Shown piece after piece: positions 38,167 to 46,423 of a stretch of DNA of 64,000 nucleotides; the first letter of the stretch is position 1; each line of letters starts with the position of its first letter. Origin of the DNA: Muricoccus pecuniae (GTDB lineage Bacteria > Pseudomonadota > Alphaproteobacteria > Acetobacterales > Acetobacteraceae); contig NZ_JACIJD010000022.1 of NCBI RefSeq assembly GCF_014199205.1, positions 1 through 64,000 on the forward strand, read 5' to 3'. A program made the translations under genes and the position numbers. The notes under the pieces were generated by a model. It ran no database searches. It was not told the DNA's origin and worked only from the letters and a program-made list of their open reading frames with translations.

Positions 38167-38871
38167 TCAGCGGGTTAACAAGGCAGCTTCTAGGTCCACC
38201 GTGGCTTCCTGCGCGGGGGGTATTAGTCGCAACCGCTCCTCCACATGCAGGAAGTGATGGCGGGAGGCATGAAGGGCACCCGCAAGATCGCCGGCCCGCA
38301 GCGCCGCCACGATGGTGCCGTGCTCGTCCACCGCGCAGGGCGAGTGGTGCGCGGGCTCGTACACCGTGACCATGACGGAGGAACGGCCGAGTAGGTCCCG
38401 CAGCATGCGTGACAGCTCGGCATTGCCGAGGGCGTCCACGAGGTGACGGTGGAAGTCACCGGAGAGGCGGATGGAGGCTGCGCGGTCGCCGCGCTGCGCT
38501 GCTGCGCGCTCCTCAACCAGGTGTGTGTCCAGCCGGTCGAGGAGGACAGGGCTGGCCAGCCGGCTGAGCTGGGCCAGCACGCCGGCTTCCAGCACGCGGT
38601 GCGCCTCGTAGATGGCGCGGACCTCGGCCTCGGAAGGGCAGGGGACGCGGGCGCCGCGGTTGGGCACGATTTCCAGCCGCCGCTCGGCCGCCAGCCGGTG
38701 CAGCACCTTGCGGATGCGTTCCCGCGACACCCCAAAGATGGCGGCCAACCGATGCTCGCGGAGCCGCAATCCCGGGGGAAGGCGCCCATGCAGGATCGCG
38801 GCCTCGATGGCGCAATGAATGGCTTCATCGGCCCGCGGGTTCGCCTTGATCTTACAGGTGGCCTGCCTCAT
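38167..38871 (-). CDS. GntR/FadR family transcriptional regulator
   Basis: A 234-residue regulator. The N-terminal winged helix (about 15-80) has LREHRLAAIFGVSRERIRKVL as recognition unit. The C-terminal FCD helical domain has FHRHLVDALGN, the EHGTIVAALRAGD block and HASRHHFLHVEERL, which offer metal and ligand contacts. It is divergent from the ABC transporter operon and convergent with the amidohydrolase gene, so it probably controls this cluster. Two TGTGCACA sites lie in the upstream gap. Confidence 0.9.
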   Translation of the reverse strand: MRQATCKIKANPRADEAIHCAIEAAILHGRLPPGLRLREHRLAAIFGVSRERIRKVLHRLAAERRLEIVPNRGARVPCPSEAEVRAIYEAHRVLEAGVLAQLSRLASPVLLDRLDTHLVEERAAAQRGDRAASIRLSGDFHRHLVDALGNAELSRMLRDLLGRSSVMVTVYEPAHHSPCAVDEHGTIVAALRAGDLAGALHASRHHFLHVEERLRLIPPAQEATVDLEAALLTR

Positions 38872-38892
38872 CGATTATCTGCGGGCTGAAGA

Positions 38893-38904
38893 AATGTGCA
38901 CATT
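38893..38904. promoter_or_regulatory. Candidate GntR operator 1
   Basis: AATGTGCACATT is a perfect 12-bp palindrome about 22 bases upstream of the GntR start. Its TGTGCACA core recurs 77 bases away next to the divergent transporter operon, which suggests autoregulation and shared control. Confidence 0.5.
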
Positions 38905-38971
38905 CTTTCTCTCTATTCGATTTTGCAGACCAGGCAAGGCAACTCGGGCGGCATAGTACAGTCCTCGGCAT

Positions 38972-38979
38972 TGTGCACA
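38972..38979. promoter_or_regulatory. Candidate GntR operator 2
   Basis: TGTGCACA, the same palindromic core as site 1, 57 bases upstream of the substrate-binding protein start. Confidence 0.45.
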
Positions 38980-39035
38980 TTTATGGCCCGCGGCTTGCAT
39001 GAGCGGTTCGGCCCCGTGGCCTTTGGAGCGCTGCC

Positions 39036-40094
39036 ATGAAGATTTGCGTCCCGCCGCCTTCCGCTACCCTGCCTCGCCGCGCGCTGCTGGCGGCCGGTGC
39101 TTCCTTGGCCGGCACCCTCGCCATGCCCGGCCTCCTGCGGGCTCAAACTCGCGAACTCGTCGTGGGCGGCGCCGCGAGCCACAAGCCCTGGATGGACGCC
39201 ACGGTCATCCCGTTCTTCGAGCGCAAGTACAACTGCCGCATCACCTACGAGGGCACCCGCTCCCTCGTGAACCTCGAGAAGATGCAGACCAACCGGAGCC
39301 GGCCCTACCTCTCCGTCGTCCAGATGGATGATCCGGTGATGATCCTTGCTGCACGGGAGAACTTGCTGGAGCGGCTGACGCCGGAAAGGGTGCCGAACCT
39401 CAACGCGCTGAAGCCCGGCACGATCCATATGGACGGGATGTGGGCCAACTACCTGCAGCCCTGGCAGGGCATCGCCTACAACACCCGCGCGCTCCCCAAC
39501 GGCATCGCCTCCTGGGCGGAGCTGTGGGAGCCGCGCTTCAAGGGGCGTGTCGTCCTGCCCTCGCTGCAGAACACGGAAGGCCTGGCCAACCTCTTCGTCG
39601 CCGCCTCGCTGGAGACGGGCAAGCCGCCGGCCGAGGCGCAGGCGGATGCCGATGCGGGCTTCCGCAAGCTGCGGGCGCTGAAGCCCAACCTGCTGACGAT
39701 CTACACGCAGATGCCGCAGGCGTTCAATCTGCTGGAGCAGGGCGAGGCCTGGGCCATTGCCGGTGCTCTCTCCTCCTTCGCGCTGGAGCGGAAGGCACAG
39801 GGCGCACCGATCGCTCTCGCCGCGCCGCAGGAGGGGATCTACGCCAGTCCCTCCGGAATCTGCGCGGTGCGCGGTGGGCCGAACCAGGAACTGGCGATGG
39901 CCTATGTGAACGAGATGCTGGGCGCGGAACTCCAGGCCAAGCTGGCGGGTCCCACCTTCTCCCTCCCCACCAACACCGGTCTGCCTGTTCCGGCCGATAT
40001 GCCGCAGGTGCCCGTGCACTCGATCGACTGGGCCAACGTCGCGGCGCAGCGCAATGCCTGGGTGCAGCGCTGGGATCGCGAGATGGCGCTCTAG
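39036..40094 (+). CDS. ABC transporter substrate-binding protein (polyamine/iron-type)
   Basis: A 352-residue periplasmic binding protein. The N-terminus LPRRALLAAGASLAGTLAMPG is a twin-Arg-like export signal ending near LRAQ. The mature part has the extracellular solute-binding family 1 pattern (AYNTRALPNGIASWAELWEP, AGFRKLRAL, YVNEMLGAELQAKLA). GGAGCG precedes the ATG. It is the first gene of a four-gene importer operon under likely GntR control. The ligand is unknown. Confidence 0.88.
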   Translation: MKICVPPPSATLPRRALLAAGASLAGTLAMPGLLRAQTRELVVGGAASHKPWMDATVIPFFERKYNCRITYEGTRSLVNLEKMQTNRSRPYLSVVQMDDPVMILAARENLLERLTPERVPNLNALKPGTIHMDGMWANYLQPWQGIAYNTRALPNGIASWAELWEPRFKGRVVLPSLQNTEGLANLFVAASLETGKPPAEAQADADAGFRKLRALKPNLLTIYTQMPQAFNLLEQGEAWAIAGALSSFALERKAQGAPIALAAPQEGIYASPSGICAVRGGPNQELAMAYVNEMLGAELQAKLAGPTFSLPTNTGLPVPADMPQVPVHSIDWANVAAQRNAWVQRWDREMAL

Positions 40095-40099
40095 CCACG

Positions 40100-41179
40100 A
40101 TGACCGCCTTCCTCGACATCGCAGGCGCCGAAAAGGGCTTCGGCGCCACCCGCGTGCTAGGCGGGGTGGACCTGGCTGTGGCGCGAGGCGAATTCGTTTC
40201 GCTGCTCGGCCCTTCGGGCTGCGGCAAGACCACCTTGCTGCGGATCGTGGCTGGGCTGCTGCGGCCGGACCGGGGCCACGTGCGGCTGGATGGCGAGGAC
40301 ATCACCCGCCGCCCGCCCCACAAGCGGGACGTCGGGGTGGTATTCCAGAGCTACGCGCTCTTCCCGCACCTCAACGTGGCGGAGAACGTCGCCTTCGGGC
40401 TGCGCGCGCAGGGTACCGGGAAGGCGGAGAGCGCAGCGGCGGTGGACCGCTTCCTGACCCTCGTGCAGCTCGGCCACCTCGCCGATCGCCCGGTTTCCGC
40501 GCTTTCCGGAGGGCAGCAGCAGCGCGTCGCGGTCGCCCGTGCCCTCGCCGTTCGGCCGAAGCTTCTCCTGCTGGACGAACCCTTCTCCGCCCTGGACCGC
40601 AAGCTGCGCGAGGGGATGCAGATCGAGTTGCGCCGCCTGCTGCGGGAACTCGGCACCACCGCCATCTTCGTCACACACGACCAGGAGGAGGCGTTGACCA
40701 TGTCGGACCGCATCGCGGTGATGCATGGCGGCGCCATCGAGCACCTCGGCACGCCCGAGGAGGTGTATAGTCGTCCGGCCACTCCCTTCGCGCTGGAATT
40801 CGTCGGTCTCTCCTCCCGCCTCCCTGGCCGGGTGGTGGAGAGCATGAACGGCTTGCTGATGGTGGAGACGCCACTCGGCCGCCTGCGGGCGCCCGGCAGC
40901 TTCCTCCCCGGCTCCCCCGTCCTGCTCGCCGTGCGGCCAGAGCGCATTCGGGTCGGGGGGACGGGAGAGGGCAATGCCGTTCTCGCGCCGCTGACCGATG
41001 TCGTCTTCCAGGGCGCGCGGGTGCAGATGCACTTCGCGGGCGCGGACGGTCTGCCCTTACTGGCGGAAGTCTCCGAGTTGCCTTCAGGCCATCTGCGCCC
41101 CGGCGCGGAGCTGCCGCTGCATTGGGCGGTTCGCGACATGCTCGTCTATCCTGCGCCGGACCGGGCCGCGGTGGCATGA
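40100..41179 (+). CDS. ABC transporter ATP-binding protein (PotA-type)
   Basis: A 359-residue ATPase with Walker A GPSGCGKTT near residue 38, Q-loop VFQSYALFPH, signature LSGGQQQRVAVARALA near 135, Walker B LLLLDEPF and switch THDQEEAL, followed by a C-terminal TOBE domain from ~240. Import of small cations or polyamine-like solutes is typical for this type. It starts five bases after the binding-protein gene and overlaps the first permease by ATGA. Confidence 0.92.
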   Translation: MTAFLDIAGAEKGFGATRVLGGVDLAVARGEFVSLLGPSGCGKTTLLRIVAGLLRPDRGHVRLDGEDITRRPPHKRDVGVVFQSYALFPHLNVAENVAFGLRAQGTGKAESAAAVDRFLTLVQLGHLADRPVSALSGGQQQRVAVARALAVRPKLLLLDEPFSALDRKLREGMQIELRRLLRELGTTAIFVTHDQEEALTMSDRIAVMHGGAIEHLGTPEEVYSRPATPFALEFVGLSSRLPGRVVESMNGLLMVETPLGRLRAPGSFLPGSPVLLAVRPERIRVGGTGEGNAVLAPLTDVVFQGARVQMHFAGADGLPLLAEVSELPSGHLRPGAELPLHWAVRDMLVYPAPDRAAVA

Positions 41180-42006
41180 CCAAGCGTGTCGATCTCTTCG
41201 CGTTGTCGGCCCTTCCGGCGGTGCTTTACCTGCTGGTGATCTACGCTGTCCCGCTTCTGATGCTGCTCACCCGCAGCGTCACGGGGGCGGAAGGACTGAC
41301 GCTGGCGCCCTATACGGCATTCCTGTCCGACGCCTTCAACTGGCAGATCATCGCCAACACGCTGCGCGTCGCCGGGCTGGTGACTCTGACCTGCCTTGTC
41401 ATCGGATACCCGGTGGCGTTCGCCCTCTCCTGGGCGCGCGGCTTGGCGCAGGCGGTACTGCTCCTCTCCATTATCCTGCCGCTCTCCGTGGGCGTCGTGG
41501 TGAAGGCCTTCGCCTGGCAGATCGTGCTGAAGCGGGACGGCGTAGTGACCGCCGCGCTGATGGCCACCGGCCTGTTCGAGGAGCCGCCACGCCTGCTCTT
41601 CACCGAGACAGGGCTGGTGCTTGGCGCAGCCAACGTCTTCCTGCCCTTCATGATCCTTCCGATCTACTCGGTCGCGAAGCTGGTGGACCCTCGGTTGACG
41701 GAGGCCGGCGCCACGCTCGGCGCTACGCCCTGGAAGCGCTTCGCCCGCATTACCTGGCCCCTGACCCTGCCGGGCGTCATCTCCGGCATCGCCTTCACCT
41801 TCTCCCTCTCGGTCTCCATGTACGTCATTCCCTCTCTGCTGATCGGCGACCGCTTCCAGACGCTCGCGACCCTCACCGGCCGTTCCTTCCTGCTGATGCG
41901 GAACGAGGCGCTGGGATCGGCCACGGCGGTGCTGCTGCTGGCGCTCGCCGTGGCGGTGGTGGTCGGTTCCACCTGGTTCGCCCGCCGTCTCGGGCGCGCA
42001 GCATGA
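41176..42006 (+). CDS. ABC transporter permease (PotB-type)
   Basis: A 276-residue inner-membrane protein with about six transmembrane helices, starting KRVDLFALSALPAVLYLLV. The EAGATLGATPWKRFARITWP block is the EAA loop that touches the ATPase. It overlaps the ATPase gene upstream and the second permease downstream. Confidence 0.92.
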   Translation: MTKRVDLFALSALPAVLYLLVIYAVPLLMLLTRSVTGAEGLTLAPYTAFLSDAFNWQIIANTLRVAGLVTLTCLVIGYPVAFALSWARGLAQAVLLLSIILPLSVGVVVKAFAWQIVLKRDGVVTAALMATGLFEEPPRLLFTETGLVLGAANVFLPFMILPIYSVAKLVDPRLTEAGATLGATPWKRFARITWPLTLPGVISGIAFTFSLSVSMYVIPSLLIGDRFQTLATLTGRSFLLMRNEALGSATAVLLLALAVAVVVGSTWFARRLGRAA

Positions 42007-42803
42007 CCGCGACCGAACGCCTCGTGCGAGGCCTCGTCTGGGCCATGGCGGCGATCGGCGTTGTCTTCCTCATGACGCCGCTGGTGGTCACCGTCGCCGT
42101 CTCCTTCGGTTCCTCCTCTGTTTTCACCCTTCCGCCGCCGGAATGGTCGCTGCGCTGGTACGAGCGGCTCTGGACCACGCGGGGGCTCTGGTCGGCGCTC
42201 GGCACCTCCGTGCAGGTGGCGGCCCTATCCACCGCCGTCTCGCTCGTCCTGGGCACGCTCTGCGCCATCGCGCTCGTGCGGAGCCGCATCCCGGGGCGGG
42301 AGGTCATTGCCACCTTCCTTGTCTCGCCGCTCATGCTGCCGGGGCTCGTCATCGGCATCGCCATGCTGCAGGCCTTCCGCGCCTTGGGGCTGCGCGACGC
42401 CTTCGCCAGCCTCATCCTCGCGCACGTGGTCCTTACCCTGCCCTACGTGGTCCGCACCGTTCTCGGCGCGCTCTCGCTCTTCGACTTCACGCTGATCGAC
42501 GCGGCGCGCACCCTCGGCCGCTCCTATGGCGGCGCGCTGCTGCGGGTGCTGGCGCCGGCACTGCTGCCGGCCTTTCTCACCTCCGGCGTCTTCGCCTTCC
42601 TCGCCTCGATGGACAACTACCCCGTGTCCATCTTCTTCACCGATGCCTGGACCAAGACCTTGCCCATCCAGATGCTGCAATACGTGGAGGAGAGCCCCGA
42701 TCCGCGCATCGCCGCGATCTCCACGGGGCTGATCCTCCTTGCCGTGCTGGCGCTGGTGATCGGCGACCGGCTGGTGGGCCTCAAGCGACTGGCGGATTTC
42801 TGA
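42003..42803 (+). CDS. ABC transporter permease (PotC-type)
   Basis: A 266-residue partner permease with about six helices. The EAA loop reads DAARTLGRSYGGALLRVLAP. It starts in an ATGA overlap, and its stop shares a base with the deacetylase start, so all these genes are translated as a coupled set. Confidence 0.92.
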   Translation: MTATERLVRGLVWAMAAIGVVFLMTPLVVTVAVSFGSSSVFTLPPPEWSLRWYERLWTTRGLWSALGTSVQVAALSTAVSLVLGTLCAIALVRSRIPGREVIATFLVSPLMLPGLVIGIAMLQAFRALGLRDAFASLILAHVVLTLPYVVRTVLGALSLFDFTLIDAARTLGRSYGGALLRVLAPALLPAFLTSGVFAFLASMDNYPVSIFFTDAWTKTLPIQMLQYVEESPDPRIAAISTGLILLAVLALVIGDRLVGLKRLADF

Positions 42804-43753
42804 TGGACGCCCTTCCGCTGGCGAGCGACCGCGACCTGGCCGGCTATCGTGGCGCGCCGCCGCCGGTGCGATGGCCCGGTGGGGCGCGGCTCGCCCTCTC
42901 GGTCGTGGTCAATGTCGAGGAGGGGGCGGAGCTCTCCCTCGGCATGGGGGACGAGGCCAATGAGCACGTCTACGAGGCGGTGGAGCGGGTGGAGGGCGTG
43001 CGCGACCTCTGCATGGAGAGTCACTTCGCCTATGGCACCCGCGCCGCCTGGCCGCGCATCCGGAAGATCCTGGCGCGCTACGGCGTGCGCGCCACGCTGA
43101 ACGCCTGCGGCCGTGCCCTCGCCCTCTCCCCCTGGCTGGCACGGGAGGCGGTGGAGGACGGGCACGAGATCATGTGCCACGGCTGGCGCTGGGAGCGGCA
43201 CTGCAACATGCCGGAGGAGCGCGAGCGTGCCGTCATCGCCCGCGCAGTGGAGGCGATCCGTGCGGCTTCCGGCACCGCCCCCGTCGGCTGGCACACCCGC
43301 TCCGCCACCTCTCCCAACACGCGGCGGCTGCTGGGGGAGCATGGCGGCTTTCTCTATGACTGTAACGCCTATGACGACGACCTGCCCTATGTCGTGCCGG
43401 CTGCCGGACGCCCGATGGTGGTGCTGCCCTACGCCTTCGACACCAACGACATGCGCTTCTCCAACGGCGGCGGCTTCGTGCAGGGCGAGGACTTCGCCCG
43501 TTACTGCATTGCGGCCTTCGAGCAGCTCTATGCGGAAGGGGCGGAGGCGCCGCGGATGATGTCCGTCGGCCTGCATCTCCGCATCATCGGCAAGCCTGGC
43601 CGCATCGCGGGGCTCGAGGCGTTCCTGGCCCATGTGTCAAAACGGGACGGTGTCTGGTTCGCCCGGCGGGACGAGATCGCCCATGCGTGGCGCGCAGGCG
43701 TGGGCCTTCCGGCATGGGCGCCCGCCGCGCCGCTATCCACCTTCTCGACCTGA
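42803..43753 (+). CDS. Polysaccharide deacetylase family protein, allantoinase (PuuE)-like
   Basis: A 316-residue NodB-homology protein close to the PuuE/allantoinase branch: the N-terminal PPPVRWPGGARLALSVVVNVEEGAE, ESHFAYGTRAAWPRI, GHEIMCHGWRW for metal binding, and SVGLHLRIIGKPGRI near the C-terminus. This branch acts on cyclic amides such as allantoin rather than sugars. It overlaps the permease gene and is followed by a hydantoin-racemase-like gene, so hydrolysis of an imported hydantoin- or ureide-like compound is a good inference. Confidence 0.85.
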   Translation: MDALPLASDRDLAGYRGAPPPVRWPGGARLALSVVVNVEEGAELSLGMGDEANEHVYEAVERVEGVRDLCMESHFAYGTRAAWPRIRKILARYGVRATLNACGRALALSPWLAREAVEDGHEIMCHGWRWERHCNMPEERERAVIARAVEAIRAASGTAPVGWHTRSATSPNTRRLLGEHGGFLYDCNAYDDDLPYVVPAAGRPMVVLPYAFDTNDMRFSNGGGFVQGEDFARYCIAAFEQLYAEGAEAPRMMSVGLHLRIIGKPGRIAGLEAFLAHVSKRDGVWFARRDEIAHAWRAGVGLPAWAPAAPLSTFST

Positions 43754-43764
43754 AGTGAAGCCCG

Positions 43765-44505
43765 ATGCGCCTGCTGCTACTGAATCCCAATACTACGGCG
43801 GCCGTCACTGATCTGCTGCTGGCCGCGGCCCGGACCGTCGCCGCGCCGGGGACAGAGTTGATACCCGCCACCGCCCCGCGCGGCGTGCCCTATATCGCCA
43901 CCCGGGCGGAGGCCGTGCTGGGCGGCGCCGTGGCCCTGGAAATGCTGGCAGAGGCGGAGGGCCTCGATGGCGCCATCGTCGCCGCTTTCGGCGACCCCGG
44001 CCTGGGCGGCGCGCGGGAACTGTTCGATTTCCCCGTGGTCGGTATGGCGGAGGCAGCGATGCTCACCGCCTGCATGCTGGGACGACGCTTCTCCATCGTG
44101 ACCTTCGCCCAGGCGCTGGAGCCCTGGTACGCGGAAGCGGTGGAGTGGAACGGCTTGTCCGGCCGCTGCGCCGCCATCCGCTGCCTGGATGGCGCCTTCC
44201 GGGACATTGCCGAGGTGCAGGAGGAAAAGGAAGCCCTGCTGGTCGACCTCGCCGCCCGGACGGTGGCGGAGGACAGGGCCGACGTGGTGATCCTGGCCGG
44301 CGCGCCCCTGGCGGGCTTGGCCGCACGCGTCGCGGACCGGGTTCCGGTGCCGTTGGTGGACGGCGTGCAGGCGGCAGTAAAGCAGGCAGAGGCGCTAGTC
44401 TCCCTGCGGTCACGCAAGGCGACTGCTGGCAGTTATCGGCGTCCCGCCCCCAAGCCCTCCCTCGGCCTACCGCCCTCGCTGGCGCGCCGCATCTCGCACG
44501 GGTGA
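43765..44505 (+). CDS. Asp/Glu/hydantoin racemase family protein lacking both Cys
   Basis: A 246-residue protein with the hydantoin racemase pattern LLLNPNTTAAVTDLL, FGDPGLGGARELFD, VVGMAEAAM and VILAGAPLAGLA. In active racemases two cysteines flank the substrate, in (A/C)CFGDPG and LGC; here the first position is Ala (AAFGDPG) and the second is Gly/Ala (LAGAPLAG). The fold is intact, so it may act as an isomerase by another mechanism, a hydrolase-like or binding protein. It ends the importer operon. The C-terminal ~30 residues are basic and Pro-rich. Confidence 0.8.
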   Translation: MRLLLLNPNTTAAVTDLLLAAARTVAAPGTELIPATAPRGVPYIATRAEAVLGGAVALEMLAEAEGLDGAIVAAFGDPGLGGARELFDFPVVGMAEAAMLTACMLGRRFSIVTFAQALEPWYAEAVEWNGLSGRCAAIRCLDGAFRDIAEVQEEKEALLVDLAARTVAEDRADVVILAGAPLAGLAARVADRVPVPLVDGVQAAVKQAEALVSLRSRKATAGSYRRPAPKPSLGLPPSLARRISHG

Positions 44506-44783
44506 ACGGCCGGCATTGCTGAGGCGAAGGCGCGGGCAATCGCGTCCCGCCACGCCACCCAGCTCCGCTTACCACGCGCCGCCAACGCCCGCAGCGTATT
44601 GCGGAAGGCCGGGAAGCGGGCTGGGCGGTCGCAGATCCCGAGGCGGACGCCGATGTTCAGCAGGCGGGGCAGGCCACGCGCGGCCTCCGCCTGCGGGGCG
44701 GCATAGTCGGCGTGGGGACGCCAGCGCCAGCCATGGGCGGCGGCCTCGTGCCCGCGTGCCACGCATCGCCGCGCGAGATCCAA
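44490..44783 (-). pseudogene. Remnant of a second PuuE-like deacetylase
   Basis: On the minus strand LDLARRCVARGHEAAAHGWRW is the metal-binding block of an allantoinase-like deacetylase. RLLNIGVRLGICDRPARFPAF and WVAWRDAIARAF, the C-terminal blocks, follow after only ~17 residues, so about 100 residues of the middle are missing. The N-terminal third is also absent, with a stop codon just upstream. It lies next to an intact relative and opposes it, so it is a decayed duplicate or an independent acquisition. Confidence 0.6.
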
Positions 44784-45222
44784 GATGCGCTACACGGCGC
44801 GGCTGCGGAAAGAGATCGTGGCAGGCAGCGCCATCCCTTCCAGGCTAGCACCTCCCTGATCTGGCACGGCCGCTGCGGTCCCACCAAGCCATGGCAGGGC
44901 GCCGCCAAGTGCGTACGCTGCACCAGACCCGTCCACCTCGTGAAGCGCCTATGTTGCGCGAAACCGGCACGCTACCACGACCTCCGTTGCGCGTTCGCGC
45001 GAGCCGTCGTCATTGATCGTCGACATCGGCTGTCTCGGGCGCAGCAGCAACCAGACCAGGGATGTCGAGCGCAAGGGCAGATTCTCTTATTGTGATAACG
45101 CTGTCCACAATCTCCCGATTTACGAAACTGGCGTATCCTGCGCTGATTCCATCGCCGGCGGTTCCCCGCGGAGCCCCGTCGGGGCCGCGGAAAATCGCGG
45201 CCAAGATTTCGGGGGAGGCAGC
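44784..45222. other. Intergenic region upstream of iron alcohol dehydrogenase
   Basis: No gene is clearly supported. The minus strand is open for about 65 codons from 45203 to 45010 (INR: GYASFVNREIVDSVITIRES), which I could not assign and which has no good start. GGGGGAGGCAGC before 45223 is the ribosome-binding site of the next gene. Confidence 0.35.
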
Positions 45223-46359
45223 ATGGGCCTGATCAACTACGTGACGCGCGTGCATTTCGGCTTCGGGGAGATCGCGCAGCTCGGCGCCGAGCTGCGGCTC
45301 GCCGGCATCGCGCGGCCGCTGATCGTCACCGACAAGGGTGTCCGGCAGCTTGGCGTGCTGGAGCGTGTCGAAGCGCTGCTGGACGCGGCTCCGGCCGGCG
45401 TGTTCGACGACACGCCCGGCAACCCGAACGAGGCGGCGGTGCGCGCCGCCACGGATATGTTCCACGCCGAAGGCGCGGACGGGATCGTGGCCATCGGTGG
45501 GGGATCGGCACTCGACCTCGCCAAGGGTGTCGCCATCCTCGCGGCGCATGGCGGCGCGCTGAAGTCCTACGCCGCGATCGAGGGCGGGGTGGAGCGGATC
45601 ACCGGGAAGACCTGGCCCACCATCGCGATCCCCACCACCGCGGGCACCGGCAGCGAGGTGGGGCGCGGCGCCATTATCATTCTCGACGACGGCCGCAAGG
45701 TGGGGCTGCTGTCGCCGCACCTGGTGCCGCGGGCCGCGATCGTGGACCCCCAGCTCACGCTCACCTTGCCGCCTATGCTGACCGCAGCGACCGGCATGGA
45801 CGCGATCTCGCACTGCGTCGAGACCTTTCTCGCCCCCTCCTTCAACCCGCCCGCGGACGGCATCGCCCTGGAAGGGCTGCGGCGCGGCTGGGCCAGTCTG
45901 CCCGTCGCGACGCGGGAACCACAAAACCGCGCCGCCCGCGCCGACATGGCCATGGCGGCGACCATGGGCGCCATGGCCTTCCAGAAGGGCCTGGGATGCG
46001 TGCACAGCCTGAGCCACGCTCTGGGCGGGATCAATCCGAAGCTGCACCATGGAACCCTGAACGCGATCTTCCTGCCTGCGGTGATCCTCTTCAACCGCGA
46101 CGCCCCCGCGTCGATGGAGCAGGACAAGTACGCGCGAATGGGTGCCGCCATGGGGCTCGCCCCGTCCGATCGGCTGGAGGACGCGGTCCGCGCCATGACG
46201 GTCGCGATCGGCCTGCCGACGCGGCTGTCCGAGCTGGGTGTCGGGGAGGAGGTGTTCGATCGCATCATCACAGGCGCGCTAGCGGACCACAGTCACAGGA
46301 CCAACCCACGCGAGGCCGATGCGCGGGACTATCGCGCGATGCTGCAAGCGTCGCTCTGA
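45223..46359 (+). CDS. Iron-containing alcohol dehydrogenase
   Basis: A 378-residue group III alcohol dehydrogenase or maleylacetate-reductase-like enzyme. The NAD-binding GGGSALDLAKG is near residue 92, PTTAGTGSEVGRGAI near 140, and iron ligands are in DAISHCVETF and VHSLSHALGGINPKLHHG. The start ATG 45223 has GGGGGAGG upstream; the longer open frame lacks family features. It is followed by a TctC receptor, so it may act on a compound imported through that system. Confidence 0.9.
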   Translation: MGLINYVTRVHFGFGEIAQLGAELRLAGIARPLIVTDKGVRQLGVLERVEALLDAAPAGVFDDTPGNPNEAAVRAATDMFHAEGADGIVAIGGGSALDLAKGVAILAAHGGALKSYAAIEGGVERITGKTWPTIAIPTTAGTGSEVGRGAIIILDDGRKVGLLSPHLVPRAAIVDPQLTLTLPPMLTAATGMDAISHCVETFLAPSFNPPADGIALEGLRRGWASLPVATREPQNRAARADMAMAATMGAMAFQKGLGCVHSLSHALGGINPKLHHGTLNAIFLPAVILFNRDAPASMEQDKYARMGAAMGLAPSDRLEDAVRAMTVAIGLPTRLSELGVGEEVFDRIITGALADHSHRTNPREADARDYRAMLQASL

Positions 46360-46423
46360 TGCCTCGGCCGCGGTTAGCGGCCCGAACGACTGTCTCAACG
46401 AGAAAACAAAACAGGGAACGTTC

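Noticed and set aside
45010-45203. A ~65-codon minus-strand frame divergent from the iron dehydrogenase
   Set aside because: The protein-like composition is suggestive, but it has only a TTG start without ribosome-binding site and no family I can name.
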